Below, one piece after another: positions 1-9,379 of a stretch of DNA of 56,503 nucleotides. The stretch comes from Saprospiraceae bacterium UBA7687 (lineage in GTDB: Bacteria > Bacteroidota > Bacteroidia > Chitinophagales > Saprospiraceae). The notes beneath the pieces are model-generated. The model made no database searches. It saw only the letters and a program-made list of their open reading frames with translations, and was not told the DNA's origin. Both the position numbers and the translations under genes were made by a program. Location: positions 1-56,503 of the forward strand of contig DLGT01000003.1 in assembly GCA_002482845.1 (NCBI GenBank). Direction: 5' to 3'. How positions within the stretch are numbered: position 1 is the stretch's first letter; each line of letters begins with the position of its first letter.

Positions 1-1449
1 ATGGGACTAATTACGGCTATCATTGGTGGCTTGGTGGTTAGTTTTTTTATGGGAAGTCGACTTACCATAAAAGGTCCTGCTGCAGGTCTAATCGTCATAG
101 TAGCTGGTGCCGTGACTGACTTTGGTGGTGGAGAGACGGGATGGCATTTAGCCTTAGGCTGTATGTTTGTGGCTGCTTTGTTGCAAATAGTATTTGGATT
201 ACTCAAATTCGGAAAACTAGCTGACTTCTTTCCTTTGCCAGCCATACATGGTATGCTCGCAGCGATAGGTATCATCATCATAGCCAAACAAATTCCCGTA
301 CTACTCAATGTTAATCCGACATTAATGGCAGGAAAAAGCCCATTGGCTATTTTGGGTTCGTTGCCTACTGTTATTGCCAATTTAGATCCTAGAGGAGCAA
401 TGATAGGCGTTGTGAGTCTTGCAATTATGCTTGGATGGCCTTATTTAAAAAAATCGTTTATTGGTAAAATACCTGCGCCACTGATGGTTTTGATCATTGC
501 AGTACCTGCTGAATTGATGATGGATTTCTCACATACTGAGCCAGCTTATGCATTGGTACACATCGGTAACTTAGTAGAAAACTTGCATCTCAATGTTGAT
601 TTTGGTGGATTTAGTATGCCAGGATTATTTATTAAATATGTCATCATGTTTGCTCTGGTAGGCACGCTTGAGTCATTACTTACTGTAAAGGCAATAGATC
701 TGATAGATCCATACAAAAGGAAGTCAAATAATAACAAAGACATCATTGCTGTAGGTATCGGTAATGTTGTTTCAGCTGTATTGGGTGGTTTGCCTATGAT
801 TTCGGAAGTAGCACGTAGTTCTGCCAATGTGAGTAATGGCGCAAAAACTCGATGGGCTAACTTTTTCCATGGGTTTTTTATCTTGGTATTTGTGCTCGTT
901 GCTTCTAGATATATTGAGATGATACCCAATGCTGCACTTGCGGCCATGTTGGTGGCTGTAGGTATAAAATTAGCTCACCCAAGAGAATTCGTGCATACAT
1001 TTAAAGTTGGAAAAGAGCAATTGGCTATCTTTTTAGTAACTATCTTTTTTACTTTATTTGAAGATTTATTGATTGGTATTGCGGCTGGTATGTTACTTAA
1101 AATCATCATTCACCTTTATAATGGAGTGCCACTGAGTGCATTGTTTAAAGCTCCTACGATCATCTCATTTGAAGGTAATAATTACTTGGTTGAGATCGAT
1201 AAGGCAGCTATATTTACAAATTATATCAGGATAAAATCAAGGCTTGAGAGTATTCCGCCAGGATTTAATGTGACTATAAATTTGCAAACCACAAAGCTGA
1301 CAGACCACTCAGTCATGGAGAATCTTCAACATTTCAAGCATGATTATGAGTCAACAGGAGGCATCGTGACCATTATTGGATTGGAAAATCATAAACCACT
1401 GTCTAATCATGAATTAGCAGGTAGAAAGATGGTAAAATCTGTTCAATAA
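1..1449 (+). CDS. SulP-family anion (bicarbonate/sulfate-type) transporter, 5' partial
   Basis: Inner-membrane SLC26/SulP transporter. The visible 482 residues begin at the window edge inside the conserved transmembrane core: a GPAAGL motif lies near residues 25-30. SulP proteins normally have a further 50-60 N-terminal residues (DLxAGLxVxLVALP-type segment), so the true start is probably upstream and the first ATG here is internal. Many hydrophobic segments run to about residue 375, followed by a soluble C-terminal STAS-like region (about 385-475). It is the first visible gene of an operon with a porin and DabA/DabB, 13 bp before the porin. By context the substrate is inferred to be bicarbonate; sequence alone cannot exclude sulfate or another anion. 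Confidence 0.9.
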   Translation: MGLITAIIGGLVVSFFMGSRLTIKGPAAGLIVIVAGAVTDFGGGETGWHLALGCMFVAALLQIVFGLLKFGKLADFFPLPAIHGMLAAIGIIIIAKQIPVLLNVNPTLMAGKSPLAILGSLPTVIANLDPRGAMIGVVSLAIMLGWPYLKKSFIGKIPAPLMVLIIAVPAELMMDFSHTEPAYALVHIGNLVENLHLNVDFGGFSMPGLFIKYVIMFALVGTLESLLTVKAIDLIDPYKRKSNNNKDIIAVGIGNVVSAVLGGLPMISEVARSSANVSNGAKTRWANFFHGFFILVFVLVASRYIEMIPNAALAAMLVAVGIKLAHPREFVHTFKVGKEQLAIFLVTIFFTLFEDLLIGIAAGMLLKIIIHLYNGVPLSALFKAPTIISFEGNNYLVEIDKAAIFTNYIRIKSRLESIPPGFNVTINLQTTKLTDHSVMENLQHFKHDYESTGGIVTIIGLENHKPLSNHELAGRKMVKSVQ

Positions 1450-1462
1450 ATTGATATAGATT

Positions 1463-2752
1463 ATGAAATATATAATTCTGTGTGTGCTATTCATCAGCAC
1501 CACTACATCAATATTAAGTCAATCGCTAAAAGATGGCAAATTATATCTCAACGAAAGCGGAGACCAATATTTGAAACTATCTTTTGTATCTCAGTTTTGG
1601 ATACGCACAGGCGATTACAATCCGGGAACGACAATATTTGGGAAACCAAAATTATCGGGAACGGATTTTGGGATTAGACGCTTTAGAGTTCAGCTATTCG
1701 GTCAGTTATCAGAAAGAGTATTTTTTTATAGCCAGTTTGGAGAAAATAATTTCAACTTTATAGGCGACAGAAAACCTTCTTTTTTTGTGCACGATATTTA
1801 TTCAGAATATGCGCTGCACAAAACTAAGTTATCTATTGGGGTAGGATTATCTGGTTGGAGTGGTTTGGCAAGATTTGCATCACCTTCTGCTGGTACGATC
1901 ATGGGAGTTGATGCACCACTTTTTGAACAAACAACCAATGATGTTACGGATCAATTTCTTAGAAAATTAGGTGTTTTTGCAAAAGGTAAGTTAGGTAAAT
2001 TAGATTATAGAGTATCAATCGCTCAACCGTTGGCTTTCCAAAAGTCGCCAGTTTATACTAGTGTAATTACCAAAAATTCTAATTTCTCAAGTCAGCCACC
2101 ACATTTTCAATATAATGGGTATTTTCAATTTCAGTTTTTGGAACAAGAAAGTAATTTAACACCTTATACCGTGGGAACTTATCATGGCAAAAAGACCGTT
2201 TTTAATATTGGTGCTGGAGTTGTGTACCAAAAAAATGCCATGAACCACTTGAATCCATCAAATGATACCATTAGTACTGACTTGTTGCAACTGGGGTTAG
2301 ATGTATTTTGGGATGCTCCTATAGCTGCTGACGGATCGTCCATAAGTTTGTATTCGACGGTTGCCCATCTGGATTATGGACCAAATTATATTCGCAATCT
2401 TGGTGTAATGAATCCAACTAATGGAGACTCAGATGCTAATGTGATTAATGGTGGAGGATACGCTTTCCCGATGTATGGTACAGGAAATGTATTTTATACA
2501 CAGGTAGGCTATAAATTTAAAGATAATTTATTGGGTACAGCTACCTTGATGCCATATGTTACCTATCAACATGCGCAATATGAAAGGTTTTCTCAAGCAG
2601 TGAATTTTTATTCGCTCGGTATTAATTTTTTAATGAATCAGCATAAATCTAAATTGACGTTAGCATACGAAAACAGACCTGTATTTTTTGATAATGAGAA
2701 CCCAGTTTTGAGAAAAGGGAGTAGTGTCCTTCAGTATCAGATTTACTTTTAA
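1463..2752 (+). CDS. Outer-membrane beta-barrel porin in the inorganic-carbon operon
   Basis: Exported protein of 429 residues with a signal peptide (about residues 1-19, ending near SILSQS). The mature part has alternating polar/hydrophobic strands rich in aromatic residues and ends in a C-terminal phenylalanine (QIYF), as expected of an outer-membrane barrel. The layout (FGIRRFRVQLFGQL near residues 69-82) resembles phosphate-selective porin O/P-type barrels of Bacteroidota. It lies between a SulP transporter and dabA with 12-13 bp gaps, so it is almost surely co-transcribed with them. Inference: it lets bicarbonate or another anion cross the outer membrane to feed the inner-membrane transporters. 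The substrate is not shown by sequence. Confidence 0.8.
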   Translation: MKYIILCVLFISTTTSILSQSLKDGKLYLNESGDQYLKLSFVSQFWIRTGDYNPGTTIFGKPKLSGTDFGIRRFRVQLFGQLSERVFFYSQFGENNFNFIGDRKPSFFVHDIYSEYALHKTKLSIGVGLSGWSGLARFASPSAGTIMGVDAPLFEQTTNDVTDQFLRKLGVFAKGKLGKLDYRVSIAQPLAFQKSPVYTSVITKNSNFSSQPPHFQYNGYFQFQFLEQESNLTPYTVGTYHGKKTVFNIGAGVVYQKNAMNHLNPSNDTISTDLLQLGLDVFWDAPIAADGSSISLYSTVAHLDYGPNYIRNLGVMNPTNGDSDANVINGGGYAFPMYGTGNVFYTQVGYKFKDNLLGTATLMPYVTYQHAQYERFSQAVNFYSLGINFLMNQHKSKLTLAYENRPVFFDNENPVLRKGSSVLQYQIYF

Positions 2753-2764
2753 ATAATAATGTAA

Positions 2765-5263
2765 ATGAATAATGCAACGCATATATTTAAGGAAGAGAAT
2801 GTAATCCATCATTTGAAACATTATCTGCCAGCTCAGGCTGCCTTAAAAGATTTTATCCACCATAATACACTCCACGCATTTCAAGATCGGAAGTTTTATG
2901 ATGCGCTTACGGAGTCTAGTAAAATTTTTGGTTATAAGACTAGTTTGTCCGTCAAAGAATACAGGCAACTATTTCTTGATAAAAAAATAAGTGAAGACGT
3001 ATTGGACAAAGTTCTAAATGATAAAAAAGGAACAGAAAATGTGTCTGCTTGGAAATATAAATTGCTAGAGTATCCGTATGAAGATAATTTTTCAGGGCGA
3101 CGTAGTCATTTGAGAAATAACTGGAAAGATTTGTATTCAGTTGATTTAGATCTAGCGATTCAACCGTTTCTATTCCGATTTCTTTGTAGCTATCTAGACC
3201 AAGGAATTGCCATTTGGAAATTTCCAGAATGGAATAAAGGATTTCTGACCACGATAAGGGAGATGGAGCGCAATACGTACACCAGTTTTTTTAAAAAACC
3301 AAGGGCCAAAAGACTCTTGATGGATCGTAAATGTGAGATCAGTGATTTGCTAAAAATCTTGGTAGGAGATGAAACTTTGTACGAACATTATCTTTTTGAT
3401 CAACAGTTTTCTCACCCAGGTTGGTCTGGCATGGTGGCTGTGGTAGAAGAAAATCCTGTTACACTTATAGATAGTAGAAGAATATCCTTACAAGAACTAA
3501 TTATTTTTGAGTTACTTCTCGAAATAGATACACTTGATGAAAAATTTGGTGAAAATTGGTTACCATTAGGTTTAAGACTGGCTAAAAAAGTCACGCCACT
3601 ATTTGCACCTGTTGAAAAAACTGAATATCATGAAGTACTGCATCTTTGGCAGGATGCTTTTGAATGGTCTTATTACGATCAAGTATTATCTGGAATAGTC
3701 ACTGACAAAGATGTGCGAAAGGAAAGCAATCAGAAAAGTTTTCAAGCACTGTTTTGTATAGATGATAGAGAAGGCTCATTGCGTAGGTATGTAGAGGATC
3801 TTGATCCTGATGCAGAGACATATGGAACACCGGGATTTTTTAATGTAGAGTTTTATTACAAACCTATGGACGGCAATTTCTCCATGAAGGTTTGTCCAGC
3901 ACCGATGTCGCCCAAGTATCTTATCAAAGAAGAAATAGATAATAAAGTCAATAAAAAAGACTTTCATTTTGCCAATTATACACACTCTTTGTTTTTCGGG
4001 TGGCTCATCACACATACTATTGGTTTTTGGTCAGCAATACGGTTGTTTATCAATATATTTACTCCTAGACTGAGTCCTGCCACTACTTTTTCGTTTAGGC
4101 ACATGGATAAGTTTTCGAGATTATCTGTGGAAAATTCCGATATCACGGTTCAAGAAGATGGGCTACAAGTAGGTTTTACCATTCCAGAAATGGCTGATAG
4201 GGTAGAAGGATTATTGCGAAGTATCGGTATGGTAGATCAGTTTGCACCACTAGTATATGCTGTGGGCCATGGTGCGAGTAGTGTCAATAATACTCATTAT
4301 GCTGGATACGACTGTGGTGCTTGTTCTGGACGTCCGGGCTCAGTTAATGCTAGAGTCATCTCTTACATGGCCAATCATCCTGAAGTGAGAGCCATCTTAA
4401 AAGAACGTGGCATCGTGATACCATCATCGACCTTATTTATGGGTGCATTACATGATACTACAAGGGATGAAATAGAGTTTTATGATGAGATGCTAACTGA
4501 CACAACCAAAAGTCAGCTTCACCAAAAAAACAAAATGATTTTTGTAAAGGCACTTAGCAAAAATGCCAAAGAACGTTCAAGACGTTTTGTAACATTGAAT
4601 TCAAAAATAGATATTCAAAAACTGCATGAAAAAGTAAAAACAAGGTCTGTATCACTCTACGAGCCAAGACCAGAACTCAATCACGCAACTAATTCACTTT
4701 GTATCGTAGGGAGTCGAAGATTGACTGAGGATTTATTTCTGGATAGACGAGCATTTATGAATTCGTATGATTACAAAATCGATCTCGAAGGCAATTATTT
4801 ATTTAATATTCTTAAGGCAGCTGCACCTGTATGCGGAGGAATCAATCTTGAGTATTACTTTTCAAGAGTAGATAATCTAAAGCTAGGCGCAGGGACAAAA
4901 TTGCCCCATAATGTCATGGGACTGATCGGTGTTGCTAATGGGATCGACGGCGATTTACGACCAGGACTACCTAATCAAATGGTAGAAGTACATGATCCAT
5001 TAAGGTTATTGATGATCGTGGAACACCATCCAGATGTGGTGCTGAAAACCATACAACGCACACCTGAACTATATGAATGGTTTATTAATGAATGGGTACA
5101 TCTCGTGGTGATCGCTCCTGAAGACAAATCATTGTGGCGTTTTTCGGAAGGTAGTTTTCATGCTTACAAACCTGCAGCCCAAACTATTGTATCCGTAGAT
5201 AATCTAGAAACCATATTTGAACATCAATCAGAAAACTTACCCGTTTATCTGTTAAAAAATTAA
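2765..5263 (+). CDS. dabA: DabA, carbonic-anhydrase-like subunit of the DAB inorganic carbon pump (UPF0753/DUF2309)
   Basis: Cytoplasmic subunit of the DAB (DabA-DabB) complex, which couples the proton gradient to one-way hydration of CO2 to bicarbonate. Length is 832 residues, normal for the family. The beta-carbonic-anhydrase-like zinc site can be matched by spacing: Cys331 and Asp333 in the FCIDDREGS segment, His502 in GHGASS, and Cys517 in YDCGACSGR. The spacings (2, 171 and 15 residues) are nearly identical to those of the characterised Halothiobacillus protein as I recall it (C351, D353, H524, C539). The N-terminal HHNTLHAFQ segment is also typical. dabB follows after 5 bp. It appears fully intact. 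Confidence 0.93.
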   Translation: MNNATHIFKEENVIHHLKHYLPAQAALKDFIHHNTLHAFQDRKFYDALTESSKIFGYKTSLSVKEYRQLFLDKKISEDVLDKVLNDKKGTENVSAWKYKLLEYPYEDNFSGRRSHLRNNWKDLYSVDLDLAIQPFLFRFLCSYLDQGIAIWKFPEWNKGFLTTIREMERNTYTSFFKKPRAKRLLMDRKCEISDLLKILVGDETLYEHYLFDQQFSHPGWSGMVAVVEENPVTLIDSRRISLQELIIFELLLEIDTLDEKFGENWLPLGLRLAKKVTPLFAPVEKTEYHEVLHLWQDAFEWSYYDQVLSGIVTDKDVRKESNQKSFQALFCIDDREGSLRRYVEDLDPDAETYGTPGFFNVEFYYKPMDGNFSMKVCPAPMSPKYLIKEEIDNKVNKKDFHFANYTHSLFFGWLITHTIGFWSAIRLFINIFTPRLSPATTFSFRHMDKFSRLSVENSDITVQEDGLQVGFTIPEMADRVEGLLRSIGMVDQFAPLVYAVGHGASSVNNTHYAGYDCGACSGRPGSVNARVISYMANHPEVRAILKERGIVIPSSTLFMGALHDTTRDEIEFYDEMLTDTTKSQLHQKNKMIFVKALSKNAKERSRRFVTLNSKIDIQKLHEKVKTRSVSLYEPRPELNHATNSLCIVGSRRLTEDLFLDRRAFMNSYDYKIDLEGNYLFNILKAAAPVCGGINLEYYFSRVDNLKLGAGTKLPHNVMGLIGVANGIDGDLRPGLPNQMVEVHDPLRLLMIVEHHPDVVLKTIQRTPELYEWFINEWVHLVVIAPEDKSLWRFSEGSFHAYKPAAQTIVSVDNLETIFEHQSENLPVYLLKN

Positions 5264-5268
5264 GTATC

Positions 5269-7137
5269 GTGGAACAAATATTAGAAATATTAATCGTCTG
5301 GCCATTTTTGGCTTTCTTTATATCCTTATTTCTTCCAAAAGAAAACGAAAAAATCATTTCTGGTTTTACTTATGGCTTAGTGGGATTACACTTTATGGCT
5401 ATTGTCGCCTTCATTATTTTTTGGATGACAAAAGGAATACCCGATATCAACATCAAGGAGATATCATTGTATCAAACATCACATTTGAATTTTTTTATAG
5501 ACTTTTATTTTGATAATGTCACAGCGGTCTATTGTTTTGTAGGATCGATGCTTACGTTTCTGGTCGCTACTTATAGTCGTATTTACCTACATCGGGAGTC
5601 AGGATACAAGCGTTTTTTCAATACTTTGCTCCTTTTTTATGCAGGATATACTTTGGCTGTTTTTTCTGGTAATATGGAGACACTTTTTATTGGTTGGGAA
5701 ATTTTAGGCCTGACATCTTTCTTATTAGTAGCATTCTACAGAGACAGATATTTGCCTGTAAAAAACGCATTTAAAGTCTTTTCTATTTATCGAATTGGCG
5801 ATGTAGGTATCTTATTAGCGATGTGGGCGAGTCACCATCTTTGGCATGAAAACATCACTTTTGCTAAGCTCAACAACTATGAGCTGGTCCACGAGCATTT
5901 AGTAGGACATTCGCTATTTGGTGTATTTATTTCTATGATGATTTTGATTGCTGCATGTGCAAAATCAGCTCAATTTCCTTTTTCATCTTGGTTGCCACGA
6001 GCGATGGAAGGTCCTACACCATCGAGTGCGATATTTTATGGGTCGCTTTCTGTACATTTGGGTGTATTTTTGTTATTACGTACGATGCCATTTTGGGAGC
6101 AACAGATATTCGTGCGGGTTATGATAGGACTAGTAGGATTGGTGACTGCTGCCATTGGTGCATCCATAGGTAGGGTACAATCATCCGTCAAAAGTCAGAT
6201 AGCATATGCATCTGTGGCCCAAATAGGGCTGATTTTTATAGAGTTGGCTTTAGGATTGGAAAGTTTAGCTTTGGTGCATTTTGCTGGTAATGCATTTTTA
6301 AGGACGTATCAATTATTGGTATCTCCGTCGGCAGTCAGTTATTTGATTAGGGAGCAGTTTTATCATTTTGTACCGAAACATCAGAATATAGAAACGCACT
6401 TCTCCAAAAAATTGGAGTATTCCTTGTTTCTATTGAGTATAAAGGAATATAATATGGATGAGTTATTGGATAGATTTATATGGAGTCCATTCAAAAAACT
6501 GGGAAATCTGCTTCGATTTATTAATATTAAAAATATTTATTACATCACCATTCCGACTTTTTTGGTTGGTGTATTGATACAAGTAACGAGATATAATATT
6601 CCTGATTTTGTGGTGGAGATTATGCCTGAATTATTTGCTTTTATTGGCTTACTATTGGTCTTTAGGGCTTATGCAGGACGTAGAAATGTATTTGTCGTGT
6701 GGACATTGCTCGTCATGAATCATTTCTGGACGGTACTAGCTATCTCATTTAATGACAATCTTACGGTTGATGAAATAGTATTTTATTTGATTGGTGTCAT
6801 CATAGCAGGAACTGTAGGATACTTAATATTGTATAAGATTACCCAATTAGAAAAAGGTGTAGATCTCAATAGATTTCAAGGACACGTGTATGAGTATCCC
6901 AAACTTGCAGCTGGTTTTCTGATTACTTGTTTGGGATTGGCAGGCTTTCCGATTACATCTACCTTCATTGGTGAAGATATATTATTTTCGCACATTCGAT
7001 ATGACCAGATATTTCTAGCATTTTTTGTGTCATCAGGATTTGTGATCAGTGGTATTGCATTGATCAGAATGTACGCAAGGATATTTTTAGGTCCACATGT
7101 GAAGAGATATCATGAGGTGGCGCAGCGGTCGGCTTAA
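5269..7137 (+). CDS. dabB: DabB, NuoL/MrpA-like membrane subunit of the DAB inorganic carbon pump
   Basis: Membrane partner of DabA, related to the proton-pumping subunits NuoL and MrpA. The 622-residue protein has many membrane helices and a proton-antiporter core: a conserved glutamate at about residue 144 in GWEILGLTS, and an AKSAQFPFSSWLPRAMEG segment near residues 230-247 that resembles the NuoL signature. The start is GTG at 5269; there is no nearby in-frame ATG, and GTG sits 5 bp after dabA. Known function in the family: proton flow through DabB drives CO2 hydration by DabA. Last gene of the operon, followed by a hairpin at 7156-7193. Confidence 0.9.
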   Translation: MEQILEILIVWPFLAFFISLFLPKENEKIISGFTYGLVGLHFMAIVAFIIFWMTKGIPDINIKEISLYQTSHLNFFIDFYFDNVTAVYCFVGSMLTFLVATYSRIYLHRESGYKRFFNTLLLFYAGYTLAVFSGNMETLFIGWEILGLTSFLLVAFYRDRYLPVKNAFKVFSIYRIGDVGILLAMWASHHLWHENITFAKLNNYELVHEHLVGHSLFGVFISMMILIAACAKSAQFPFSSWLPRAMEGPTPSSAIFYGSLSVHLGVFLLLRTMPFWEQQIFVRVMIGLVGLVTAAIGASIGRVQSSVKSQIAYASVAQIGLIFIELALGLESLALVHFAGNAFLRTYQLLVSPSAVSYLIREQFYHFVPKHQNIETHFSKKLEYSLFLLSIKEYNMDELLDRFIWSPFKKLGNLLRFINIKNIYYITIPTFLVGVLIQVTRYNIPDFVVEIMPELFAFIGLLLVFRAYAGRRNVFVVWTLLVMNHFWTVLAISFNDNLTVDEIVFYLIGVIIAGTVGYLILYKITQLEKGVDLNRFQGHVYEYPKLAAGFLITCLGLAGFPITSTFIGEDILFSHIRYDQIFLAFFVSSGFVISGIALIRMYARIFLGPHVKRYHEVAQRSA

Positions 7138-7155
7138 TGAATTTGTAAAATAATT

Positions 7156-7193
7156 GAAGCGTATATGTTTGTAAAATAAAACATGTACGCTTC
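7156..7193. terminator. Hairpin terminator after dabB
   Basis: A 15-bp inverted repeat with one G-T pair: arms 7156-7170 and 7179-7193 around an 8-base loop. It begins 18 bp after the dabB stop. The following + strand sequence is A/T-rich (ATAAAAAT) but lacks a true T run, so strength is uncertain. Confidence 0.6.
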
Positions 7194-7278
7194 ATAAAAA
7201 TCTATACAATCTCACAAACTACCATTATATGCGTATCGTTAAAGCAATAATAAAACTCCAGCTTTAAAATTTTGTTAG

Positions 7279-7286
7279 TATTTTTG
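7279..7286 (+). promoter_or_regulatory. Putative -7 element of a Bacteroidota promoter before ptuA-like gene
   Basis: TATTTTTG matches the Bacteroidota -7 consensus TAnnTTTG and ends 20 bp before the ATG at 7307. No TTTG sits at the usual distance (about 20 bp) upstream, so only half of the signal is present. Confidence 0.35.
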
Positions 7287-7306
7287 CATGATATAATCGC
7301 AAAATT

Positions 7307-8644
7307 ATGAGAATCAAAAGTCTCCAACTGAATAATGTAGGTGTATTTGAAAATGAATTGATTGAATTTAAACCTTGCCCTAGTAAAGGTAAAGCAGAAA
7401 TACATATTTTTACAGGGACTAATGGTACGGGGAAGAGTACGTTGTTAAAAGCGATGGTAGCAGCATTTGAAAATGTAGGTATAAATCGAAAAGAAGAAAT
7501 ATTATGTAAGGCTGATACAAATAGTTTTACAAGGTATTTACGAGAAAAAAATTCTAATAGTGGTGCTACCATATTTATCCAGTCCACTGAAGATTTTGAA
7601 ATAAAATATACTGGATGCCCAGAAGGAGCAAATCATCTTCATATAATATCAAAAGATACTGAAGAAATTTCAGATTATAGGTCTATCATTGATGAATCAA
7701 AGAAAGTAGATCAATCAAACTGTTTTGAATTTTGTCTTTTTGCCTATTCTGGTAACAGATTTATAAATATTTCAAACGATAGTCCTGAAAAAACTACTCA
7801 TATAAAAAACCCAATATATGGATCATTAGAGTTTAATAAAAAACCCAATTCTGCATTTTTTATTGATAAATGGCTTGAAACATCTCTGCTGAAAGAATCC
7901 TACGCTCGACGTGAAGGACTAGATAAACATAGTAAAAATTTTAATACTATTCTTACTAAACTTGAAACTACCATCGGTGAAATTGTCGGATATGGTGTTA
8001 AAATTAAGATGGACAAAAAAACATTAAGAGAACCTGTATTTTTGTATGATGGGGTAGAACACAATATTGACGTTTTGCCAGATGGTTTAAAGTCAATATT
8101 AAGTTGGCTCCTCGATTTGTGTATGAGATTAGAAAATCTTACTTGGATGAATAATACCATGATATTCGAAAGAAATATAATCTTATTTCTAGACGAAATT
8201 GAAGCTCACTTACATATCGAGTGGCAAAGAAAAATATTGCCAGCCATACAAAGGCTTTTCCCAAATGCCCAAATTTTTATTTCTACACATTCTCCATTTG
8301 TCGTCAATTCTGTAGATGATGCATGGGTTTACAATTTAGAAGTGGAAAAAGGAAATGCCCATGTAAGAAAAGTCGAGCTGTCGCAAGATGGAAAAAGTTT
8401 TACAAGTGTATTGAGAAATATCTTTGGTGTTAAGGAAACATTTGGACCTGCCATAGAAAAAGACTTATCGGTTTTTAAAGGTTTAATTGCAAAAGCCTTG
8501 GAAAAATCTATAACTAGCAAAGAAGAAAAGGAGCTTGTAAAAATTGCAAATAAATTGGCCCATGAGGGAACAGAATTAGAGTCGATTGTGGGATTTGAAA
8601 TGAGACAAGTGGAGAAACTAGATAAAAAAGAATTGGCGCAATGA
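7307..8644 (+). CDS. Septu-like ATPase (PtuA-type AAA/ABC ATPase)
   Basis: ABC-type ATPase of 445 residues, AAA_15/AAA_21 group. Visible motifs: N-terminal RIKSLQLNNVGVFEN strand, Walker A GTNGTGKST (residues 37-45), a signature-like LPDGLKS stretch (about 258-264), Walker B ILFLDEIEAH (Asp296, Glu297) and a switch-type STHSPFVVNS segment. This layout is typical of SMC/OLD-like defence ATPases. The stop overlaps the ATG of the downstream HNH gene by 4 bp (ATGA), implying coupled translation. ATPase followed directly by an HNH protein of about 210 residues is the gene order of the Septu anti-phage system. No reverse transcriptase is nearby, which argues against a retron. Confidence 0.8.
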   Translation: MRIKSLQLNNVGVFENELIEFKPCPSKGKAEIHIFTGTNGTGKSTLLKAMVAAFENVGINRKEEILCKADTNSFTRYLREKNSNSGATIFIQSTEDFEIKYTGCPEGANHLHIISKDTEEISDYRSIIDESKKVDQSNCFEFCLFAYSGNRFINISNDSPEKTTHIKNPIYGSLEFNKKPNSAFFIDKWLETSLLKESYARREGLDKHSKNFNTILTKLETTIGEIVGYGVKIKMDKKTLREPVFLYDGVEHNIDVLPDGLKSILSWLLDLCMRLENLTWMNNTMIFERNIILFLDEIEAHLHIEWQRKILPAIQRLFPNAQIFISTHSPFVVNSVDDAWVYNLEVEKGNAHVRKVELSQDGKSFTSVLRNIFGVKETFGPAIEKDLSVFKGLIAKALEKSITSKEEKELVKIANKLAHEGTELESIVGFEMRQVEKLDKKELAQ

Positions 8645-9276
8645 TTTTTAGGCAAAGAACGATAGCCCCTTCATGTTTAACTGAAATTGCAAAAGGCACT
8701 CTCAACAATAGGTATGGAGCAATAGAAAACCAATTAGCTTGGGGACTCCAATATGAATCGAAAATAAAAAATCCTTTAAAATCAAATGATTTCCAATGGG
8801 CTACCTATCAAGGACAAAAAGTCAATCAGCTAATAGAAGATGACTTAAGAAATATGACTCAAAATCATTGTGCTTTTTGTGACATTTTCCCATTGAGACA
8901 ATCTGGTAGAACTATTGAGCATTTTAGACCAAAAACACGCTTTCCAAAGGAATCCCACCTTTGGACAAATTTATTTTATTGTTGTCACGCTTGTCAAGAA
9001 AAAGGGGAACAATTTGATGAAAATCTAATAAAACCAGATGAGGTTGGCTACGAGTTTAGCAGTTTTTTCGTCTGTAGATTTGATGGAGATGCAATTTACA
9101 TTAAGCCCAATCCTAGAAGAACCGACCAAGAACAAAACAGTGCTAATGTCACCATAGAACTATATGGACTAAACCGATTTGATAGACCAGAAGATAGATT
9201 TAGAGTTTGGAGACAATTTAATGACTCTAACAACCCTACAATTGATGAATTTCCCTACAGGTTTTTGTTTTTATAA
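8641..9276 (+). CDS. Septu-like HNH nuclease (PtuB-type, TIGR02646-like)
   Basis: Putative HNH endonuclease of 211 residues. The zinc-stabilised beta-beta-alpha-metal core is clear: Cys77-x2-Cys80 (HCAFC), catalytic-type EHFRPK with Glu93/His94, Asn110, and Cys115-x2-Cys118 (CCHAC). The EHFRPK and double CxxC pattern is that of the TIGR02646 / retron-associated HNH family to which PtuB belongs. It starts inside the end of the ATPase gene (ATGA overlap), so the two are one translational unit. Inference: the nuclease effector of a Septu-type defence pair, degrading DNA or RNA when the ATPase senses infection. The protein appears complete, although the C-terminal region after about residue 185 is short. 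Confidence 0.78.
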   Translation: MIFRQRTIAPSCLTEIAKGTLNNRYGAIENQLAWGLQYESKIKNPLKSNDFQWATYQGQKVNQLIEDDLRNMTQNHCAFCDIFPLRQSGRTIEHFRPKTRFPKESHLWTNLFYCCHACQEKGEQFDENLIKPDEVGYEFSSFFVCRFDGDAIYIKPNPRRTDQEQNSANVTIELYGLNRFDRPEDRFRVWRQFNDSNNPTIDEFPYRFLFL

Positions 9277-9345
9277 CATTAGTCTATTCATTAATCAAAT
9301 ATAGTAATTATCCACCCATATTTCTCTTTAACATAAAGAATGTCC

Positions 9346-9353
9346 TACCTTTG
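9346..9353 (+). promoter_or_regulatory. -7 promoter element for tmk
   Basis: TACCTTTG is an exact TAnnTTTG match, 26 bp before the tmk ATG. The expected upstream element is weak (TTTC at 9321-9324, 21 bp away). Confidence 0.5.
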
Positions 9354-9379
9354 CCCTATCTAAAGAATATATCACAAAG

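Noticed and set aside
7307..9276. Retron (RT-ncRNA-PtuAB) instead of stand-alone Septu
   Set aside because: No reverse transcriptase gene or RT motif is encoded on either side.
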